In this document: one piece after another, positions 22,253-34,102 of the stretch
Layout of the letters: each line of letters begins with the position of its first letter
Numbering within the stretch: position 1 is the first letter of the stretch
NCBI GenBank assembly: GCA_028673005.1
Contig: CM054114.1
Span: 19,996,880 to 20,060,879 of the forward strand
Source: Tanypteryx hageni
Lineage: Eukaryota > Arthropoda > Insecta > Odonata > Petaluridae
Reading direction: 5' to 3'
DNA length: 64,000 nt
Position numbers and translations under genes: made by a program
The notes under the pieces: generated by a model
The model's database searches: none
Seen by the model: the letters and a program-made list of their open reading frames with translations, nothing else
Told to the model about the DNA's origin: nothing

Positions 22253-25200
22253 AACGAAACACGGACAAAAGACAAAAGAAGGCGCTGTGGAGAATGGACG
22301 TCTCTCTCCTCGACAGCGACGAGACGATCGACGAATTTGCGTTGAACTGGAAAAGATGGACGGAAACGGCGGGCTCGTATTCCGGTATGACTGAATGGTG
22401 GGAGAAAGAAGGAAAGGGGAGAATTAAAAAATTCTTCTCGAAAGAATCCTTTCGAGCACGAGACGAACGGAGAGAGACGTTCAAATTTTACACGGACGTC
22501 CTCAAAGTCTTACAGAAGGAGGCGGACCAAGGTAAGACGGACGTGCGAGCGATGAAAGAAGTCGAAGACAAATTACTGAGCCTTCGAAAAGAAAAGACGA
22601 AACTCTTGGACTACGAAATGAAAGATGACATGACGACAGAGGAAGAGACTAAAACAGTGTACCACTACGGGAAACTGTTAAAGAGAAGGAAAACTAGAGA
22701 CATTGACGAAATCGAAAACGAAGACGGCTCGACGACGGATAGCCCCGACGAAATAGCGAATACCTTCGCAAAACATTATAAAGAACTATTCGGGAGAGAC
22801 ACAAATCATGACGACGATGCCACGTATGACCTCCCAAACGATATCCACAAACTGACAGACGCATCCATTAGGAGACTAGGAAACGAAATTACGATTGACG
22901 AAATAGAAACAGTAATAGACTCGCTCCCGCCGAAGAAATCGCCGGGGATAGATGGTATTCCCTACGAATTCTTCAAACGGTGCTGGTCAATTATAAAAGA
23001 CGATTTCATAAATATTATAAGAGGAATGGAGAAAATTCCCAGACTGGGAGACTCGCAGAGAGAAGGAATAATGACCCTTATTCCCAAGACTGCTCGTGGG
23101 AAAAAGGTGACTGACTACCGACCGGTAACGCTACTGTGTACGGACTACAAAATCTTCGCGAAGATTATTAAAAACAGACTGGACTATACCATGGGTGACG
23201 TAATAGAAAAAGACCAATACGTGGCAGTCAAAGGAAGAAATATAATCGACGCGCTATCGAAAATGCGGGACGTTTACACGATAGCCAACAATCGCGGAAG
23301 CGGTGACGTCACGTTGATGAGCGTCGACTTAAAAAACGCCTTCGACAGAGTGCGATTCTCGTTTCTGACAAAGACGATGGAGAAAATGGGCTATCCAGAC
23401 AATATGATAGACATAGTCAGACTGATCACCAAGGACATAAAGACGAGAATAAACATAAACGGGAGACTGACAGAGCCTATTGCCATCGCTAACTCCGTGC
23501 GACAGGGATGCCCCTTAACGATGCACCTGTTCGCCATAACGTTAGAACCTTTGTCGGCAAGGCTCCGACGAGAATTAGACGGCTTCCGAATGGGTGGGGA
23601 GAGAGTCGCGTGCATCGCTTATGCGGACGACGTGACAATCCTCCTCTCCTCGTAAAGGGACTTACAAACGACAAAACGAATATTCAGCGAATACGAACTG
23701 ATTTCCGGACAGACGATAAATCTCAACAAAACGAAACTGATGGACATAGCGGGACCCACGAAAATCCACGACAATGACTTTCAGAAAGTTGACAAACTAA
23801 AAATATTAGGGACGAAATGGACGGGAGACATAGACCAGACAATAAAAGCCAATTGGGAAGAGAGACTGACGGACTTAAAAAGGACGACTGACGACATGAG
23901 AGCGAAACGCCTATGCCTCCTTCAAAAGGTCCTGACAATCAACAACGTGATCCTAGCTCGATGGTGGTATCATGGACAGGTCTTCCCACTGACGAACGAA
24001 CACGGCGCCGGAGCCGTAAAAACCATAGGATGGTTCCTGTGGGAAGGGCAGCCGATTAAAACAAGCTGCAGACAATCGTGCCTACCGCCAGAAAAAGGGG
24101 GTCTGGACCTTATCGACATGAGACACAAGTGTGACGCATTATGGCAGAAACAAGCCATAAAAACGATGACTGGAGAAGACGAAACGGCGAAAAACCTGAC
24201 GAAACAATATATGGACCTGACACAAGACAAATACAAAACGAAAAACTCCGTAAATAAACTAATGACAACAATAGAAGGACTACCAAACGGAGTGGACAAA
24301 CGACAAACAAAAATAAGACGAAGATAATGGACATCGGAGGAAGACTGAGTACACAAGACATTGGCTTTGAAAAGGTGACAACGGTGAAAATACTCGGGAC
24401 TATCTGGACACACGACTTACTTGAGACAATAAAAGCCAACCGGGAAGCGAGACTTAATGACCTCAAAAGGACTACCTCTGAAATGAGAACCAGATCTCTT
24501 TGCCTCCTTCAGAAGGTCATGCTGCTCAACAACGTCATCCTGGCGAAATGGTGGTATCATGGACAACTATTTCCGCTAACGAGCGAGCATTGCGCAAAGG
24601 CCACCAAATACATAGGCTGCTTCCTATGGGAGGGGCATCCAATAAAAACGAGGATGTCCCAAACGTGCCAACATATAGTTAAGGAGGACAGGGACTGGTA
24701 GGCCTAAAAAAGAAGACGGAAGCATTACTACACAAACAGACGATAAAAATAATGACGCAAGACAACGTGACGGCAAAGACGGTGGCGAAAGAATGCTTGT
24801 ACAGACATCAGGACCTATATATAATGAAGAATTTCACCCAAAATTTTCAGAAACGTTTGGAGGATATTCCACATGGCTTGGTGCACAGCACAAAAACCCT
24901 GTACAGAATGTACCTCGCCAAAGAGGAAGAGACACCTCATGCCGTGCAACAAAATCCAAACATCAATTGGAAAAATACATAGACAAATATGAATAGCGAC
25001 GTACTGACGATGAGACAAAAGAGCCTATTCTACATACTGGTGAATAAGCTGACAATGACTGAAAAACGGAAATGGGAAATAGGTTTGACAGAAGACAAGA
25101 AGTGCAAATTATGTGGACATGACGATACGGACATACATAGATACACGACTTGCGACAACGTTAAAAATATATGGGAATATGTAAAAAAGGTTTTTCGTCG

Positions 25201-25381
25201 GCTAAACTTGTTTGGAGAGACGAATGTGGAAGACAAAAAACTACTTTTTCTTGATTTCAAGGTGTACCCCACAGTGAGGAATAAGGCGATGGTGTGGTTG
25301 GTCTCACGTGTGATCGAGTACATGAATAATGACTGTATAAAATCGAAGCAGCTGTTCATCAAAGAAACGGAGATTGAGTGA
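22249..25381 (+). pseudogene. Tx1-type ORF2 reverse transcriptase part, copy T3, disrupted
   Basis: Reverse transcriptase from about 22294, with the VDLKNAFD and YADD catalytic blocks intact, TAA at 23653-23655, reopening to 24327, second diverged segment from 24327 and zinc-finger region at 24989-25381. Same shared frameshift near 22249. Confidence 0.87.
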
Positions 25382-25628
25382 TTGGAGATTGATTCTGATC
25401 TCATCAGCTACAGAGATTGATTGTTTAATCGATTATTCTGATTGATTGCGATCTATTGAGTGACTTGTTGACTCCGAGGTCTCGTGAAACCATTAGTCTG
25501 CCCGCCGAACTTCGTACTGCGTCTTGTGTGTTGTGCGATACAGCGACCACGGACTTTCCGGACTCGGGAGCGACCCCCTCACCTTCGTCCCCTTTTCCCT
25601 CCACCCCCCAACGACCTTCCAACACGCG

Positions 25629-27308
25629 ATGCCGAGGGCATCTACCAAATCGGCCGCTGGGGCCGTGTGCAAGCCCCAACAGCTACCCCTGGAAGTCCAG
25701 CAACCCGCCACCAAGGCCAAAAAAGACGCGAGGAAGGGAAAGCCGCTTCCCGACGCGGCGCAACAGCCGGACCCCGCCAAGGCCGTGCCTCCTTCTTCAA
25801 CGCCGCAGCCGATGGACCACCAGTCCACCTCAGCCGAGCCGGTCCAGTCGGTAAGCCAAAATTTGCCTCCCGCCGTCTCGGCGGCACTTGATGTGTTGCG
25901 AGCATATTCCGCAACCCAGGAAAATCCGATAATTCTCGGCGCCCTACCAAAACCCGCGACCCATCAGATCGACGAGGGCTTCACCCTCGTCGAAGGCAAG
26001 AAGGCTGTCAGCCTCAAACGGATGCGAATTGCATCCCAAGAGTCACTGACAGCCACATCGAATCGCTTCGCCCCGATAACTCCTGGGGACACCGCGACCG
26101 CGATGGAGGTGGTTCCTCCGGCCAAATCCTCGAAAATTCCCGTGCTAATTTTGCGGGATACGAGAAATTGGGAGGCAACGTTCAAAGCCCTATCTGACGA
26201 CCTACAGGTGCAGCCCGTCTGCAAGGTCAAAGGCCGCAGCGCTATGCACATCCAGTGTGCAAGCGCTGCGGACTACCGCAAGACGCGGGAAATACTCAAA
26301 TCCCGTAATTTAGCTTTTTCGGGTTATCAGCTGCCGGAGGACCGCCTCCCGCAATAAACCGTGCTCTCGCTTCACGAGCATGCTACCGCGGCATCGGTAA
26401 AACAAGCCCTCGAACGGCTTGGTCGGGGCGTCAAGTCAGTGACGCAGATAATGTCCACCAAGCCGTCGAGGGAAGAACGGGCCGCTGGGCTTAACACCGT
26501 CCCCAGGAGGAACACCCCGGTATTTCACGTTATTCTCGAAAAGTGCGAGGATCACGCCAAGATCCTCGACACAAGAGTTTTGATGGGTTCGTCTAATGTA
26601 GACATCAGGCCATATGTCAAGCCTAAGGGCATCCTTCAGTGCCAGCGCTGCCAGAACTTCGGCCACACAAAAAACTACTGCGCTGATACCGCGCGTTGCG
26701 TGAAATGCCTCGAGGCGCATCTCACGAGTGACTGCCCGAAGAGAGATCGCACTGCGCCGGCGCAGTGCGTGAATTGTAAGCTATTTCACCCTGCCAATTA
26801 TCGGGGATGCCAGGCATATCAGGGCATCCTCGAGAGCCGCAGGCAGCGGTCCACTCAAAACACGTCGCGAGGATCAGCCCGAGCGACGCAAAATTTTGTC
26901 CCCGCCCCCATCCCCGCCACTAACGCTTGGTTCTCCAACCGAGCCGCCCCTCCCCCCGCCACCTCTCCATTCATCTTCTCGGCCGCAACTCACCCTACCC
27001 TACCTTCCCCCCGCCCAGACCCTCGTCCCTTTGCCTTCCCCCCCTTCTCCCGCCGACCCTCGCCGCGCGGCAGCGCAAGCGAAATTCACCCCAGCGGCCG
27101 CCCCCACCCCTCAGCCTTCTCGCCCGTCGGTCCCTTCGCCTCCTTCCCAGCAACCCTCTCCCCCTTCCCCTCCCTCCCCCCCCCCCCCCCCACTTCAAAC
27201 CAGGGACTCGGCGCCTGGATGATTTCGGTTTTAGATAACCTTTCAAAATTCTCGTCGTTAGCCGAGAAGAGCTATTTATCCTACGGGAGATTGGCGCAAT
27301 CCTGGATA
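25629..27308 (+). pseudogene. Jockey-type gag, copy J3, frame joined to endonuclease
   Basis: Start at 25629, shared TAA at 26355-26357, then one open frame of 495 codons (26361-27848) that passes from the knuckles through the Pro-rich tail into the endonuclease. Two private changes make this possible: the C-run is C16 rather than C12 or C15 (27176-27191), and the following AAGAAGCTTTTT has become AAGAGCTATTT with one base fewer. An A-to-C change (CCCTCTCCC) near 27158 is also private. The knuckles are unchanged. Confidence 0.85.
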
Positions 27309-29970
27309 ATGGCTACTAGACGCGAACCGCGGTTCCTCACGTTGGTGTCATGGAATGCCAACGGAATCCTCTCTAGGGCAAAAGAGTTTATTCTTTTTAT
27401 CAGTTCTGGCAGCTACGATGTCGTCGCCCTTCAGGAGACGCATCTCACACACGCCAAAAAATTTTGGCTACCAAATTATAAAATATATCGGCGAGACCGC
27501 AAAACCCCTCATGGTGGCGTGGCCATCGCAGTGAAATCCACGATTAAACACTCCCCACTGAACTCGGATGCCCTTAGCCAATTAGAAAGCATCGGTATCT
27601 CGATTCATCATTCGACGGGCAACCTTCATATCTATTCTGTTTACCAACCCGGATCCAAACGGCTCCTGGAGGCTGACCTGGAGCGGCTCGTCACGGAAAA
27701 ACCGGCCATCTATGTAGGCGACTGGAATTCCAAGAGCATCCAATTCGGATGTCGTCATGGGAATTCTAACGGACTGATTCTCCGTAATTTTGCAGCGACG
27801 GCGATGGCCTCGATCGAAGCGCCGTTCTCGGCGACGCACGTAAGTTGATACGGTCCTGAGGGAGACGACGTCCTGGACTTCGCCCTGACCAAAAATTTTT
27901 ACAGCCACGGTACTCCACGAGTGATAAAAGCGCTTACCTCGGACCACTATCCTATAAGGATCGACATTATGACGGATCATCTCTCGGCTCCTCCCCCTCC
28001 CCCCATCATCCGTACAGATTGGAGCATGTACAAATCATCAATTGACGAGACGTTCGCCTCATTACCGCGCCTTATCGATCCAACGATCGAAGGCGTGAAC
28101 GCGCAGGTTAGCCGAATCACGGGCGCGATGTCCAGCGCCTACAGGCTGGCATCGCTTCCTCGGGTTCGAGCAAAGCCTCCGGTCCCATCCCTACCCCAAC
28201 CCCTCATCGACCTCATCAGGGAGCGAAACCGCGTTAGGGGAAGATGGCAACGCAATCGCGACCAGCTGGACAAAAGACTATACAACTTCCTTTCTTATCG
28301 TGTTAAGAAAGGAATGACGGAGTTTCATAACCGGGAGTGGGAGAGGAAGATCTCCTCCCTCTCCTTGGAAGACGGCTCGACTTGGCATATGGCCAAGCGG
28401 CTGACGGGTCAAGCGCGCATACCGACGCCCCTCAGGCACTTGGACGAGTACATCCACGACGCCGAGCTATTTGCGGAGCATTTGGCCGGCACCATGACGC
28501 TACGCGAGGACTGGGAAAAGACCAAGACGGAGGAGGAGGCGAGGAGGAATTTAATCTTGCTTAGCCTCTCCCCCTGCCCACCCCCAGTTCCCACTACGGA
28601 CGACGAAACAAGACAGCTCATCAAGGAGCTTAACCCCCGCAAGGCTTCAGGCCTAGACGAAGTTAGCAACCGGATGCTCATGAATCTCACCCCCGGTGCT
28701 ATTTCGTCATTAACAAACCTCTACAACGCCTGCCTTACCGCATCCCACTTCCCCTGGAATTGGAAGCGTGGCAAAGTCGTCATGATTCCAAAACCGGGGA
28801 AAGATCCGTCTCTCCCAGCCAGCCACCGACCCTCTCCTCTCAAATCTCTCGAAGGTATTCGAGAAGATAATCCTTTCCCGCTTCGATCACCACATCCGGA
28901 CTAACGACCTAATAAGACCTGAGCAGATGGGTTTCAGACGAAAGACCTCCGCACCCCACCAAATCCTTCGTTTGGTGGAGAACATAACGGACGGATTCAA
29001 CTCCCGAGGACGGACGGAAGTACTTTTCCTAGACGTCGCCAAGGCCTTCGATCAGGTGTGGCACGAAGGCCTGCTACTTAGACTCGCCGCAATGGATTTT
29101 CCATTATATCTGCTAAAGATCTGCAGGAGCTTCCTCTCCGGAAGGTCCCTGCGAGTCGCTGTGGATGGTCGGCTCTCCTCTTCCAAGAGGATTTCTTGTG
29201 GCGTCCCCCAGGGGGCAATCTTGAGTCCGATCCTCTTCAACCTCTTTGTCAATGACTTTCCTTCTTCTCCACAAACTCAAGTCTACATGTTTGCGGATGA
29301 CACTGCGATCTCTTCGCAGTCGCAACAGGTCAACGCAGCTGTACGACGTATCCAAAATCATCTTAACCTGCTAGAAAAGTGGACGCTGGACTGGAAAGTT
29401 GAGATTAACGCCGATAAAAGCGTTCTTGTCAACTTTACCAAGAAGCAAAAATTCACGCCCTCCCTCCGCCTCGAATTCCGAGGCACCGAGATACCGATGC
29501 GAAACTCACACAAATTCTTAGGGTTACACCTCGATCAGAAACTGACATGGGGTGCACACGTACAGCAGGCGATAAACAAAGCGAGGGGTATGAGGAAATT
29601 ACTCATGCCCCTCATAAGCAAAAATTCTAAATTACGAAGGGGCGAAAAAATTCGGCTTTACCTATCTCATATTCGGGCAACCCTGCTGTATGGATGCGAG
29701 CTATTCGGTAACACGGCGAAAACCAACATGCGAAAATTAGAAACATTCCAAAACATCACACTGCGCTACATCACAAACAGCTCCCGACTCGTTCCGGCTT
29801 ACGAGATTAGAAACGCGCACAAAATCCCTACGATACACGACTTCGTTCGCAAGCGTGCCCAGCGCTTCGAACAGTCCCTACATTTAAACCCACTCACCGT
29901 CCGACTTTGGCAATATGACGCGACAAAAAAATGCAAATTTAAACGACCAAAAGAAATACTCCTTCAGTAG
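27309..29970 (+). pseudogene. Jockey-type ORF2, copy J3, disrupted
   Basis: Endonuclease to the TGA at 27846-27848, frame continuing to the shared frameshift near 28830, then reverse transcriptase at 28927-29970 with LDVAKAFD and FADD (29290-29301). Private changes are an Ile-His to Ile-Leu change near 27394 and a Pro to Ser change near 29137. Confidence 0.88.
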
Positions 29971-30942
29971 TGAAGGCACAAACTTTCCTTTTTCTGTTAC
30001 TTAACACTAACAATAGATTTAGTAAAAAAGGTTTTTTCTTTATTTAGATTTAGCAAAGCAAGCAAAGTGTGCTTCAAAGAACATATTTTTGTTGTCGTGG
30101 TTTCAGAAAAAATGAAATATTGTTTAAAAAAGAAAAAAAAAGAAAGAAAGATAAGTTCAAAAAAAAAGTAAGCGTTCAACAAAAGATCCGAACGTTCAAA
30201 ACTTAAAAACTAAACAAAAGGAACATAACAAAAAAAAGAACTAAAAAAATCCAATAGTAATAGTAAATAAAAAAGTTCATTTTCAAAACAAAAATTACGT
30301 CAAGTATCGATCGGCACAGAGACAACTGAGAGCACTGCGGGTCGCGGACCTGGCAGGGGAAGATGCAGCCAGGCGTGACCGAAAACCTTCCCCTACCTCT
30401 CCCCAAGCACTCCGGCAATGTTTTGCCGCGTCTGCCCTATTTTTGTTCCCTATTACCCCCCTTTTTTTCATAAGTTTATTTTATTTTTACGCATTCCTTT
30501 GTACATTATTTATTTTTCAAATTTTTGTTTTTGTTCACTCACGAGGAATGAGTTAGTTTGTAAGAGGGCTATAAATGTATATTTTGCAAATCCCTTGCGA
30601 GTTCTTTCCTCTTCTTCCTTAACCATACACACCTATTAGGTATATTGTAAAGCCAAACTAACACGCATAAAAGACACTAAGCTCGCAACACATGAAGGTC
30701 GTAGAAGGTGGCAAATTGCCTACTTGGAACGACCGACTGGACGATGCGCGACCGGAAGGCCGCGCGGACAAGGAGAGATCAGAGTCATCAAAGAAACGAA
30801 AATGTGTGTGAAACGTTGTGACAAAAAACCATAGAGACATTGGAGGAATTTTTGCTTAAAAAAAATTAAATAAAATTTTTCCAATGTTTATAGAAATATG
30901 TAACTTTATCTTTTAAATAAATTGTTATTCTTATAAAAAAAT
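29971..30942 (+). other. A/T-rich 3' segment of the unit, copy J3
   Basis: As in the other copies, with an extra TAGTAA triplet pair near 30258. The inverted-repeat left arm reads CATTGGAGGAATTTT (30838-30852), so two A:T pairs become G opposite T against the right arm (30872-30886). No gene seen. Confidence 0.6.
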
Positions 30943-31049
30943 ATACCACGATAAAAACCCGGTTCTCGTCCGATCACCGAAGTTAAGCATCGTAGGGCCC
31001 GGATAGTACTTGGATGGGTGACCGCCTGGGAACACCGGGTGTCGTTGGC
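30943..31049 (+). rRNA. 5S rRNA-derived segment, 5' truncated (copy 3)
   Basis: Also 107 nt and also lacking the first ten or so 5S nucleotides. It differs from copies 1 and 2: CGATAAAAACCCGG near the 5' end instead of CGATGAAAACACCGG, but an intact box C with GCCTGGGAAC. T5 terminator at 31050-31055. Confidence 0.9.
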
Positions 31050-31055
31050 ATTTTT

Positions 31056-32143
31056 GCAACATTTAATTTTATCAGTTTCTTTTTATTAGTTTACCCTTCG
31101 GCGCGACTGCTTCTTTAGCTCGGCCACGGAAGCGCCAAATATTTGGTCGGCGCTACCGAGAGCCCGACCTTAGATGACGCCTACTCGGAAACCGTGTCCC
31201 TAAGCCGCGATGTTATCCCCCCCCCCGAAGAAAACGCCTGAGGCATGGGGGGAATTCTCCCCTGTCGCGAGGTGAGGAGGGCATTTACGCCACCCACACA
31301 CACGTAGTTGGGGCCGAACGACCCGGGCAAATAACGGTTTCCGCCATAGATGAAATTTTCACCGTTAAAAAAATGAAAGAAAATCCCTGGAAAGCGATAA
31401 GGGGAAGATCTCCTGGTGGTTTATTGGAGCCGGATAGGCCCGAGGGAGGCGAAAATTCGCCAAGTGCCGGGGAGCGTCCGCGTGTTCGAGCGACGGGGCC
31501 GACTTGTCGGGGGCGTGACGGGGGCGGCGAGGGGCTCGTTCGGCGGGGCAGAGAGCGGGCAGTCGTCGCGGGGGTGGGATGGTAGTCGGCGGCCGAATTC
31601 GGGGATTTTTGGGCCCTCGAAAACACGTGGGGCGATTTCGCCGGGGAGGGGGGCGAGGTGCCGCTGGCCGTCCGAAGGGGCGGATCCGAGGGGGGACAAT
31701 TGAAATTTGGAGAATCACACTGCCTCGGAGCAACGGGAGAGGTCATGCGGATGGCGGCATATTTTAAATTCGGCCACGGACCTAAGAGGCCAAAGGCAAC
31801 CTACCCGTGTTCGCTGGTGGCACGTTTTACGGGGCGTGGATTTTACTTCGCAAGTCGGTTTTGGTCTCGGTTGAGGCGGCGCGGGTATGAAAATATCGAC
31901 GGATCGCCGATAAGGTGTAATGTGTCTTAGGGTGTTATAGGCTTAAATCTCTCGGCGACGACCATACCGGACGGACGTGTTTTTCGGGAGCTCCTCGGGT
32001 AGGGACGGTTTAGTGCCATAAACGGCTTTCACCCTCGCTGTGACCGCGAAGCCTTTCCGCCTCCGGTAGGGGATTTTGTGAAGGCAGCGCTTCTTATGCG
32101 CTCCCTTTTCGCATCCGTTCGTGCATAGTATCGTGCGTTAGAA
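31056..32143 (+). other. 5' UTR of Tx1 element T4
   Basis: Same as T2 with a C10 run (31217-31226), the shortest in the array. No gene recognised. Confidence 0.6.
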
Positions 32144-34102
32144 ATGTCGCGAGGGCGCTCTAGCACTTTGTTGATTAATTTCAACAATGTGCCCGAGAGG
32201 CCGGCGCCAATAGAAATCCACAAATTTATTGTGGAAAAACTGGAAATCTCCGTGTAGGATATCATTGGCGTCCAGTTGGTGGTGATAACGAAAAATGTTT
32301 TTGTGAAGCTTCGGAATGACGCTGTATGCGAAGCTGTGATGGAACTATTCGGCGAGCGAGTGTCTTTTCCGGGATCAACCGGTGATAACGGCTTCGTGAC
32401 CCTGGAGTCTGCGAATGGGAGAATTGTTAATGTAAAAGTTCTGTATCTCCCTTTCGAGACGCCATCGTCGTCGGTGATCCTGGAGCTGGCAAAATTTGGG
32501 AAGGTGCTAAAGTACGAGGAGAGCACTTGGGATGGAGTGGGTTTTATCCCCGCTAAAACGGGAACCCGCACTATTAGAATGGTGATGAAAAAGCCAGTCC
32601 CATCCTATATAAGTGTGGACGGGGAGAGAGCGGTCATCGTCTACGATGGCCAGGCGAAGACCTGCTCCACCTGCGGAAGCGCGGATCACCTGCGAGCCGA
32701 ATGCAGCGAGAAGAGGACAAATGGGACGGGGACCCGCTACGCGGACATATTGCAGAGAGTTGCCAAAAGGACCTCCGCAGAGAGCGCAGCGCACCCCCCT
32801 ACCCCACCCATAGACAGCGGAGCCGCCGGAGATGCGGAGGAGGCGCCCACCCCCTCGATTCCCGCCGATACGGCCGGAAACGAAAGAGAGGTTCCGACAG
32901 CAAGGGAAGGAAAAGAGAACGTTTCGGCAGCAGAGGGAATCCCCGACGGCCCCATAGGGATAAAATCCCCAGCGCTGGACGGAAACCAGGGGAGTGAGGG
33001 CGGAAATGAGGGTCCCGCCATCAACGAGGCTGCCAAGGATTCCGTCCGTGCCGAAGAAGGAGGGAAAGGGATCTCTCCGAAGAGGAGGATGAGGAGGAGA
33101 CGCACCGTTCCGGCCCCAACCGTAACGAAACGCCCGAGGGCGAGAGAATCCTTCCGCCTGGCCACCACGGGAAGCGACGAAGAAGATCTGTCCTCTTTCG
33201 CGGGGGAGGAGAGTCACATGGAGACGGACACGTGCGAGGAGGCGAACGGGGGAAACATCGGAGAGAGCGTGAGAACCCCGGCCGTTCCCGTCCGTGCAGC
33301 CAAGAGGGGGGAGGAGAAGCAGGAGATGCCGTTAGGACGGAAGGAGAGGGAGGAGGGAAGCTCTGCTGACCCGCCCTCCAGGGACTCCCAGCCGACCTGC
33401 GAACTTACAAAAGACAACGTGACAATAGCGACTATTAATATCAACGGTGTGACAAATGACGACAAACTACTCGCCCTAAAGGACTTCATCTTGACAATCG
33501 ACGTTGACATCTGCTTCCTGCAGGAGGTACGACAGATGGACCTGACAAAAAAAATTGGACTCACGAGCTACATTAACCCGGGACCCGAAGACAGAGGGAC
33601 GGGATTTATTTGTGGCAATAACGTACGCATGACTAACGTGGAATACGATCCGTCCGGTAGAATAATTTCTGCCGAATGGAACGGTATTTCCATGATAAAC
33701 ATCTGCGCTCCCGCCGGTGAGCGAAACCGTAAGGAGCGGAACACGTTCTTCCGCGAGACGATTGCGCCTTACTACCCAAAGCTCCTCAGTCGCGCCGTGA
33801 TGGCGGGCGACTTCAACGCAATCGTCAGACCGGAAGATAGCACGGCCAATTCGACGAAAGACAAATACCCGACAAACCGAACGCTAGAAGACTTGGTGAC
33901 GCGACTCGACTTAAAAGACGCGTCCGACATTGACGAACAAACGAGCGTAAGGTTTACGAAAATAGGAACAATGAACGCGACTAGAATCGACAGGATATAC
34001 GCGACGAACGACCTTACGTCATCGCTCGCGGACTACGACGTACGGCCGGCAATCTTTACAGACCACCATGCCGTGCTGGTGAGCGTAAATCGCAGGTCTT
34101 AA
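32144..34102 (+). pseudogene. Tx1-type ORF1-endonuclease fusion, copy T4
   Basis: ATG at 32144, TAG at 32255-32257, then an open frame of 608 codons (32276-34102) with the CCHC knuckle, linker and endonuclease, as in T3. The knuckle itself is intact; the next residue is Ser instead of Arg. Confidence 0.85.

Larger units (their letters stand above)
19203..25460 (+). mobile_element. Tx1-clade element, copy T3
   Basis: Complete span from the 5S terminator to the GATTG-rich tail. It carries the ORF1/endonuclease fusion without the extra TGA of T2. Private changes include CACCTCATGCC near 24937, AAGACAAGAAG near 25096 and AACGTTAAAA near 25160. Confidence 0.85.
25461..30942 (+). mobile_element. 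Jockey-clade element, copy J3
   Basis: Groups with J4 by shared bases (GATGTGTTGCGAG, AAGTGCGAGG, GGTACTCC, TTTAAACCC, CTGTATGG). Unlike the other copies, its gag and endonuclease frames are joined. Confidence 0.88.

Noticed and set aside
30943..31049. Functional 5S rRNA gene
   Set aside because: Although the promoter elements are intact, the first ten nucleotides are missing and the terminal helix cannot form.
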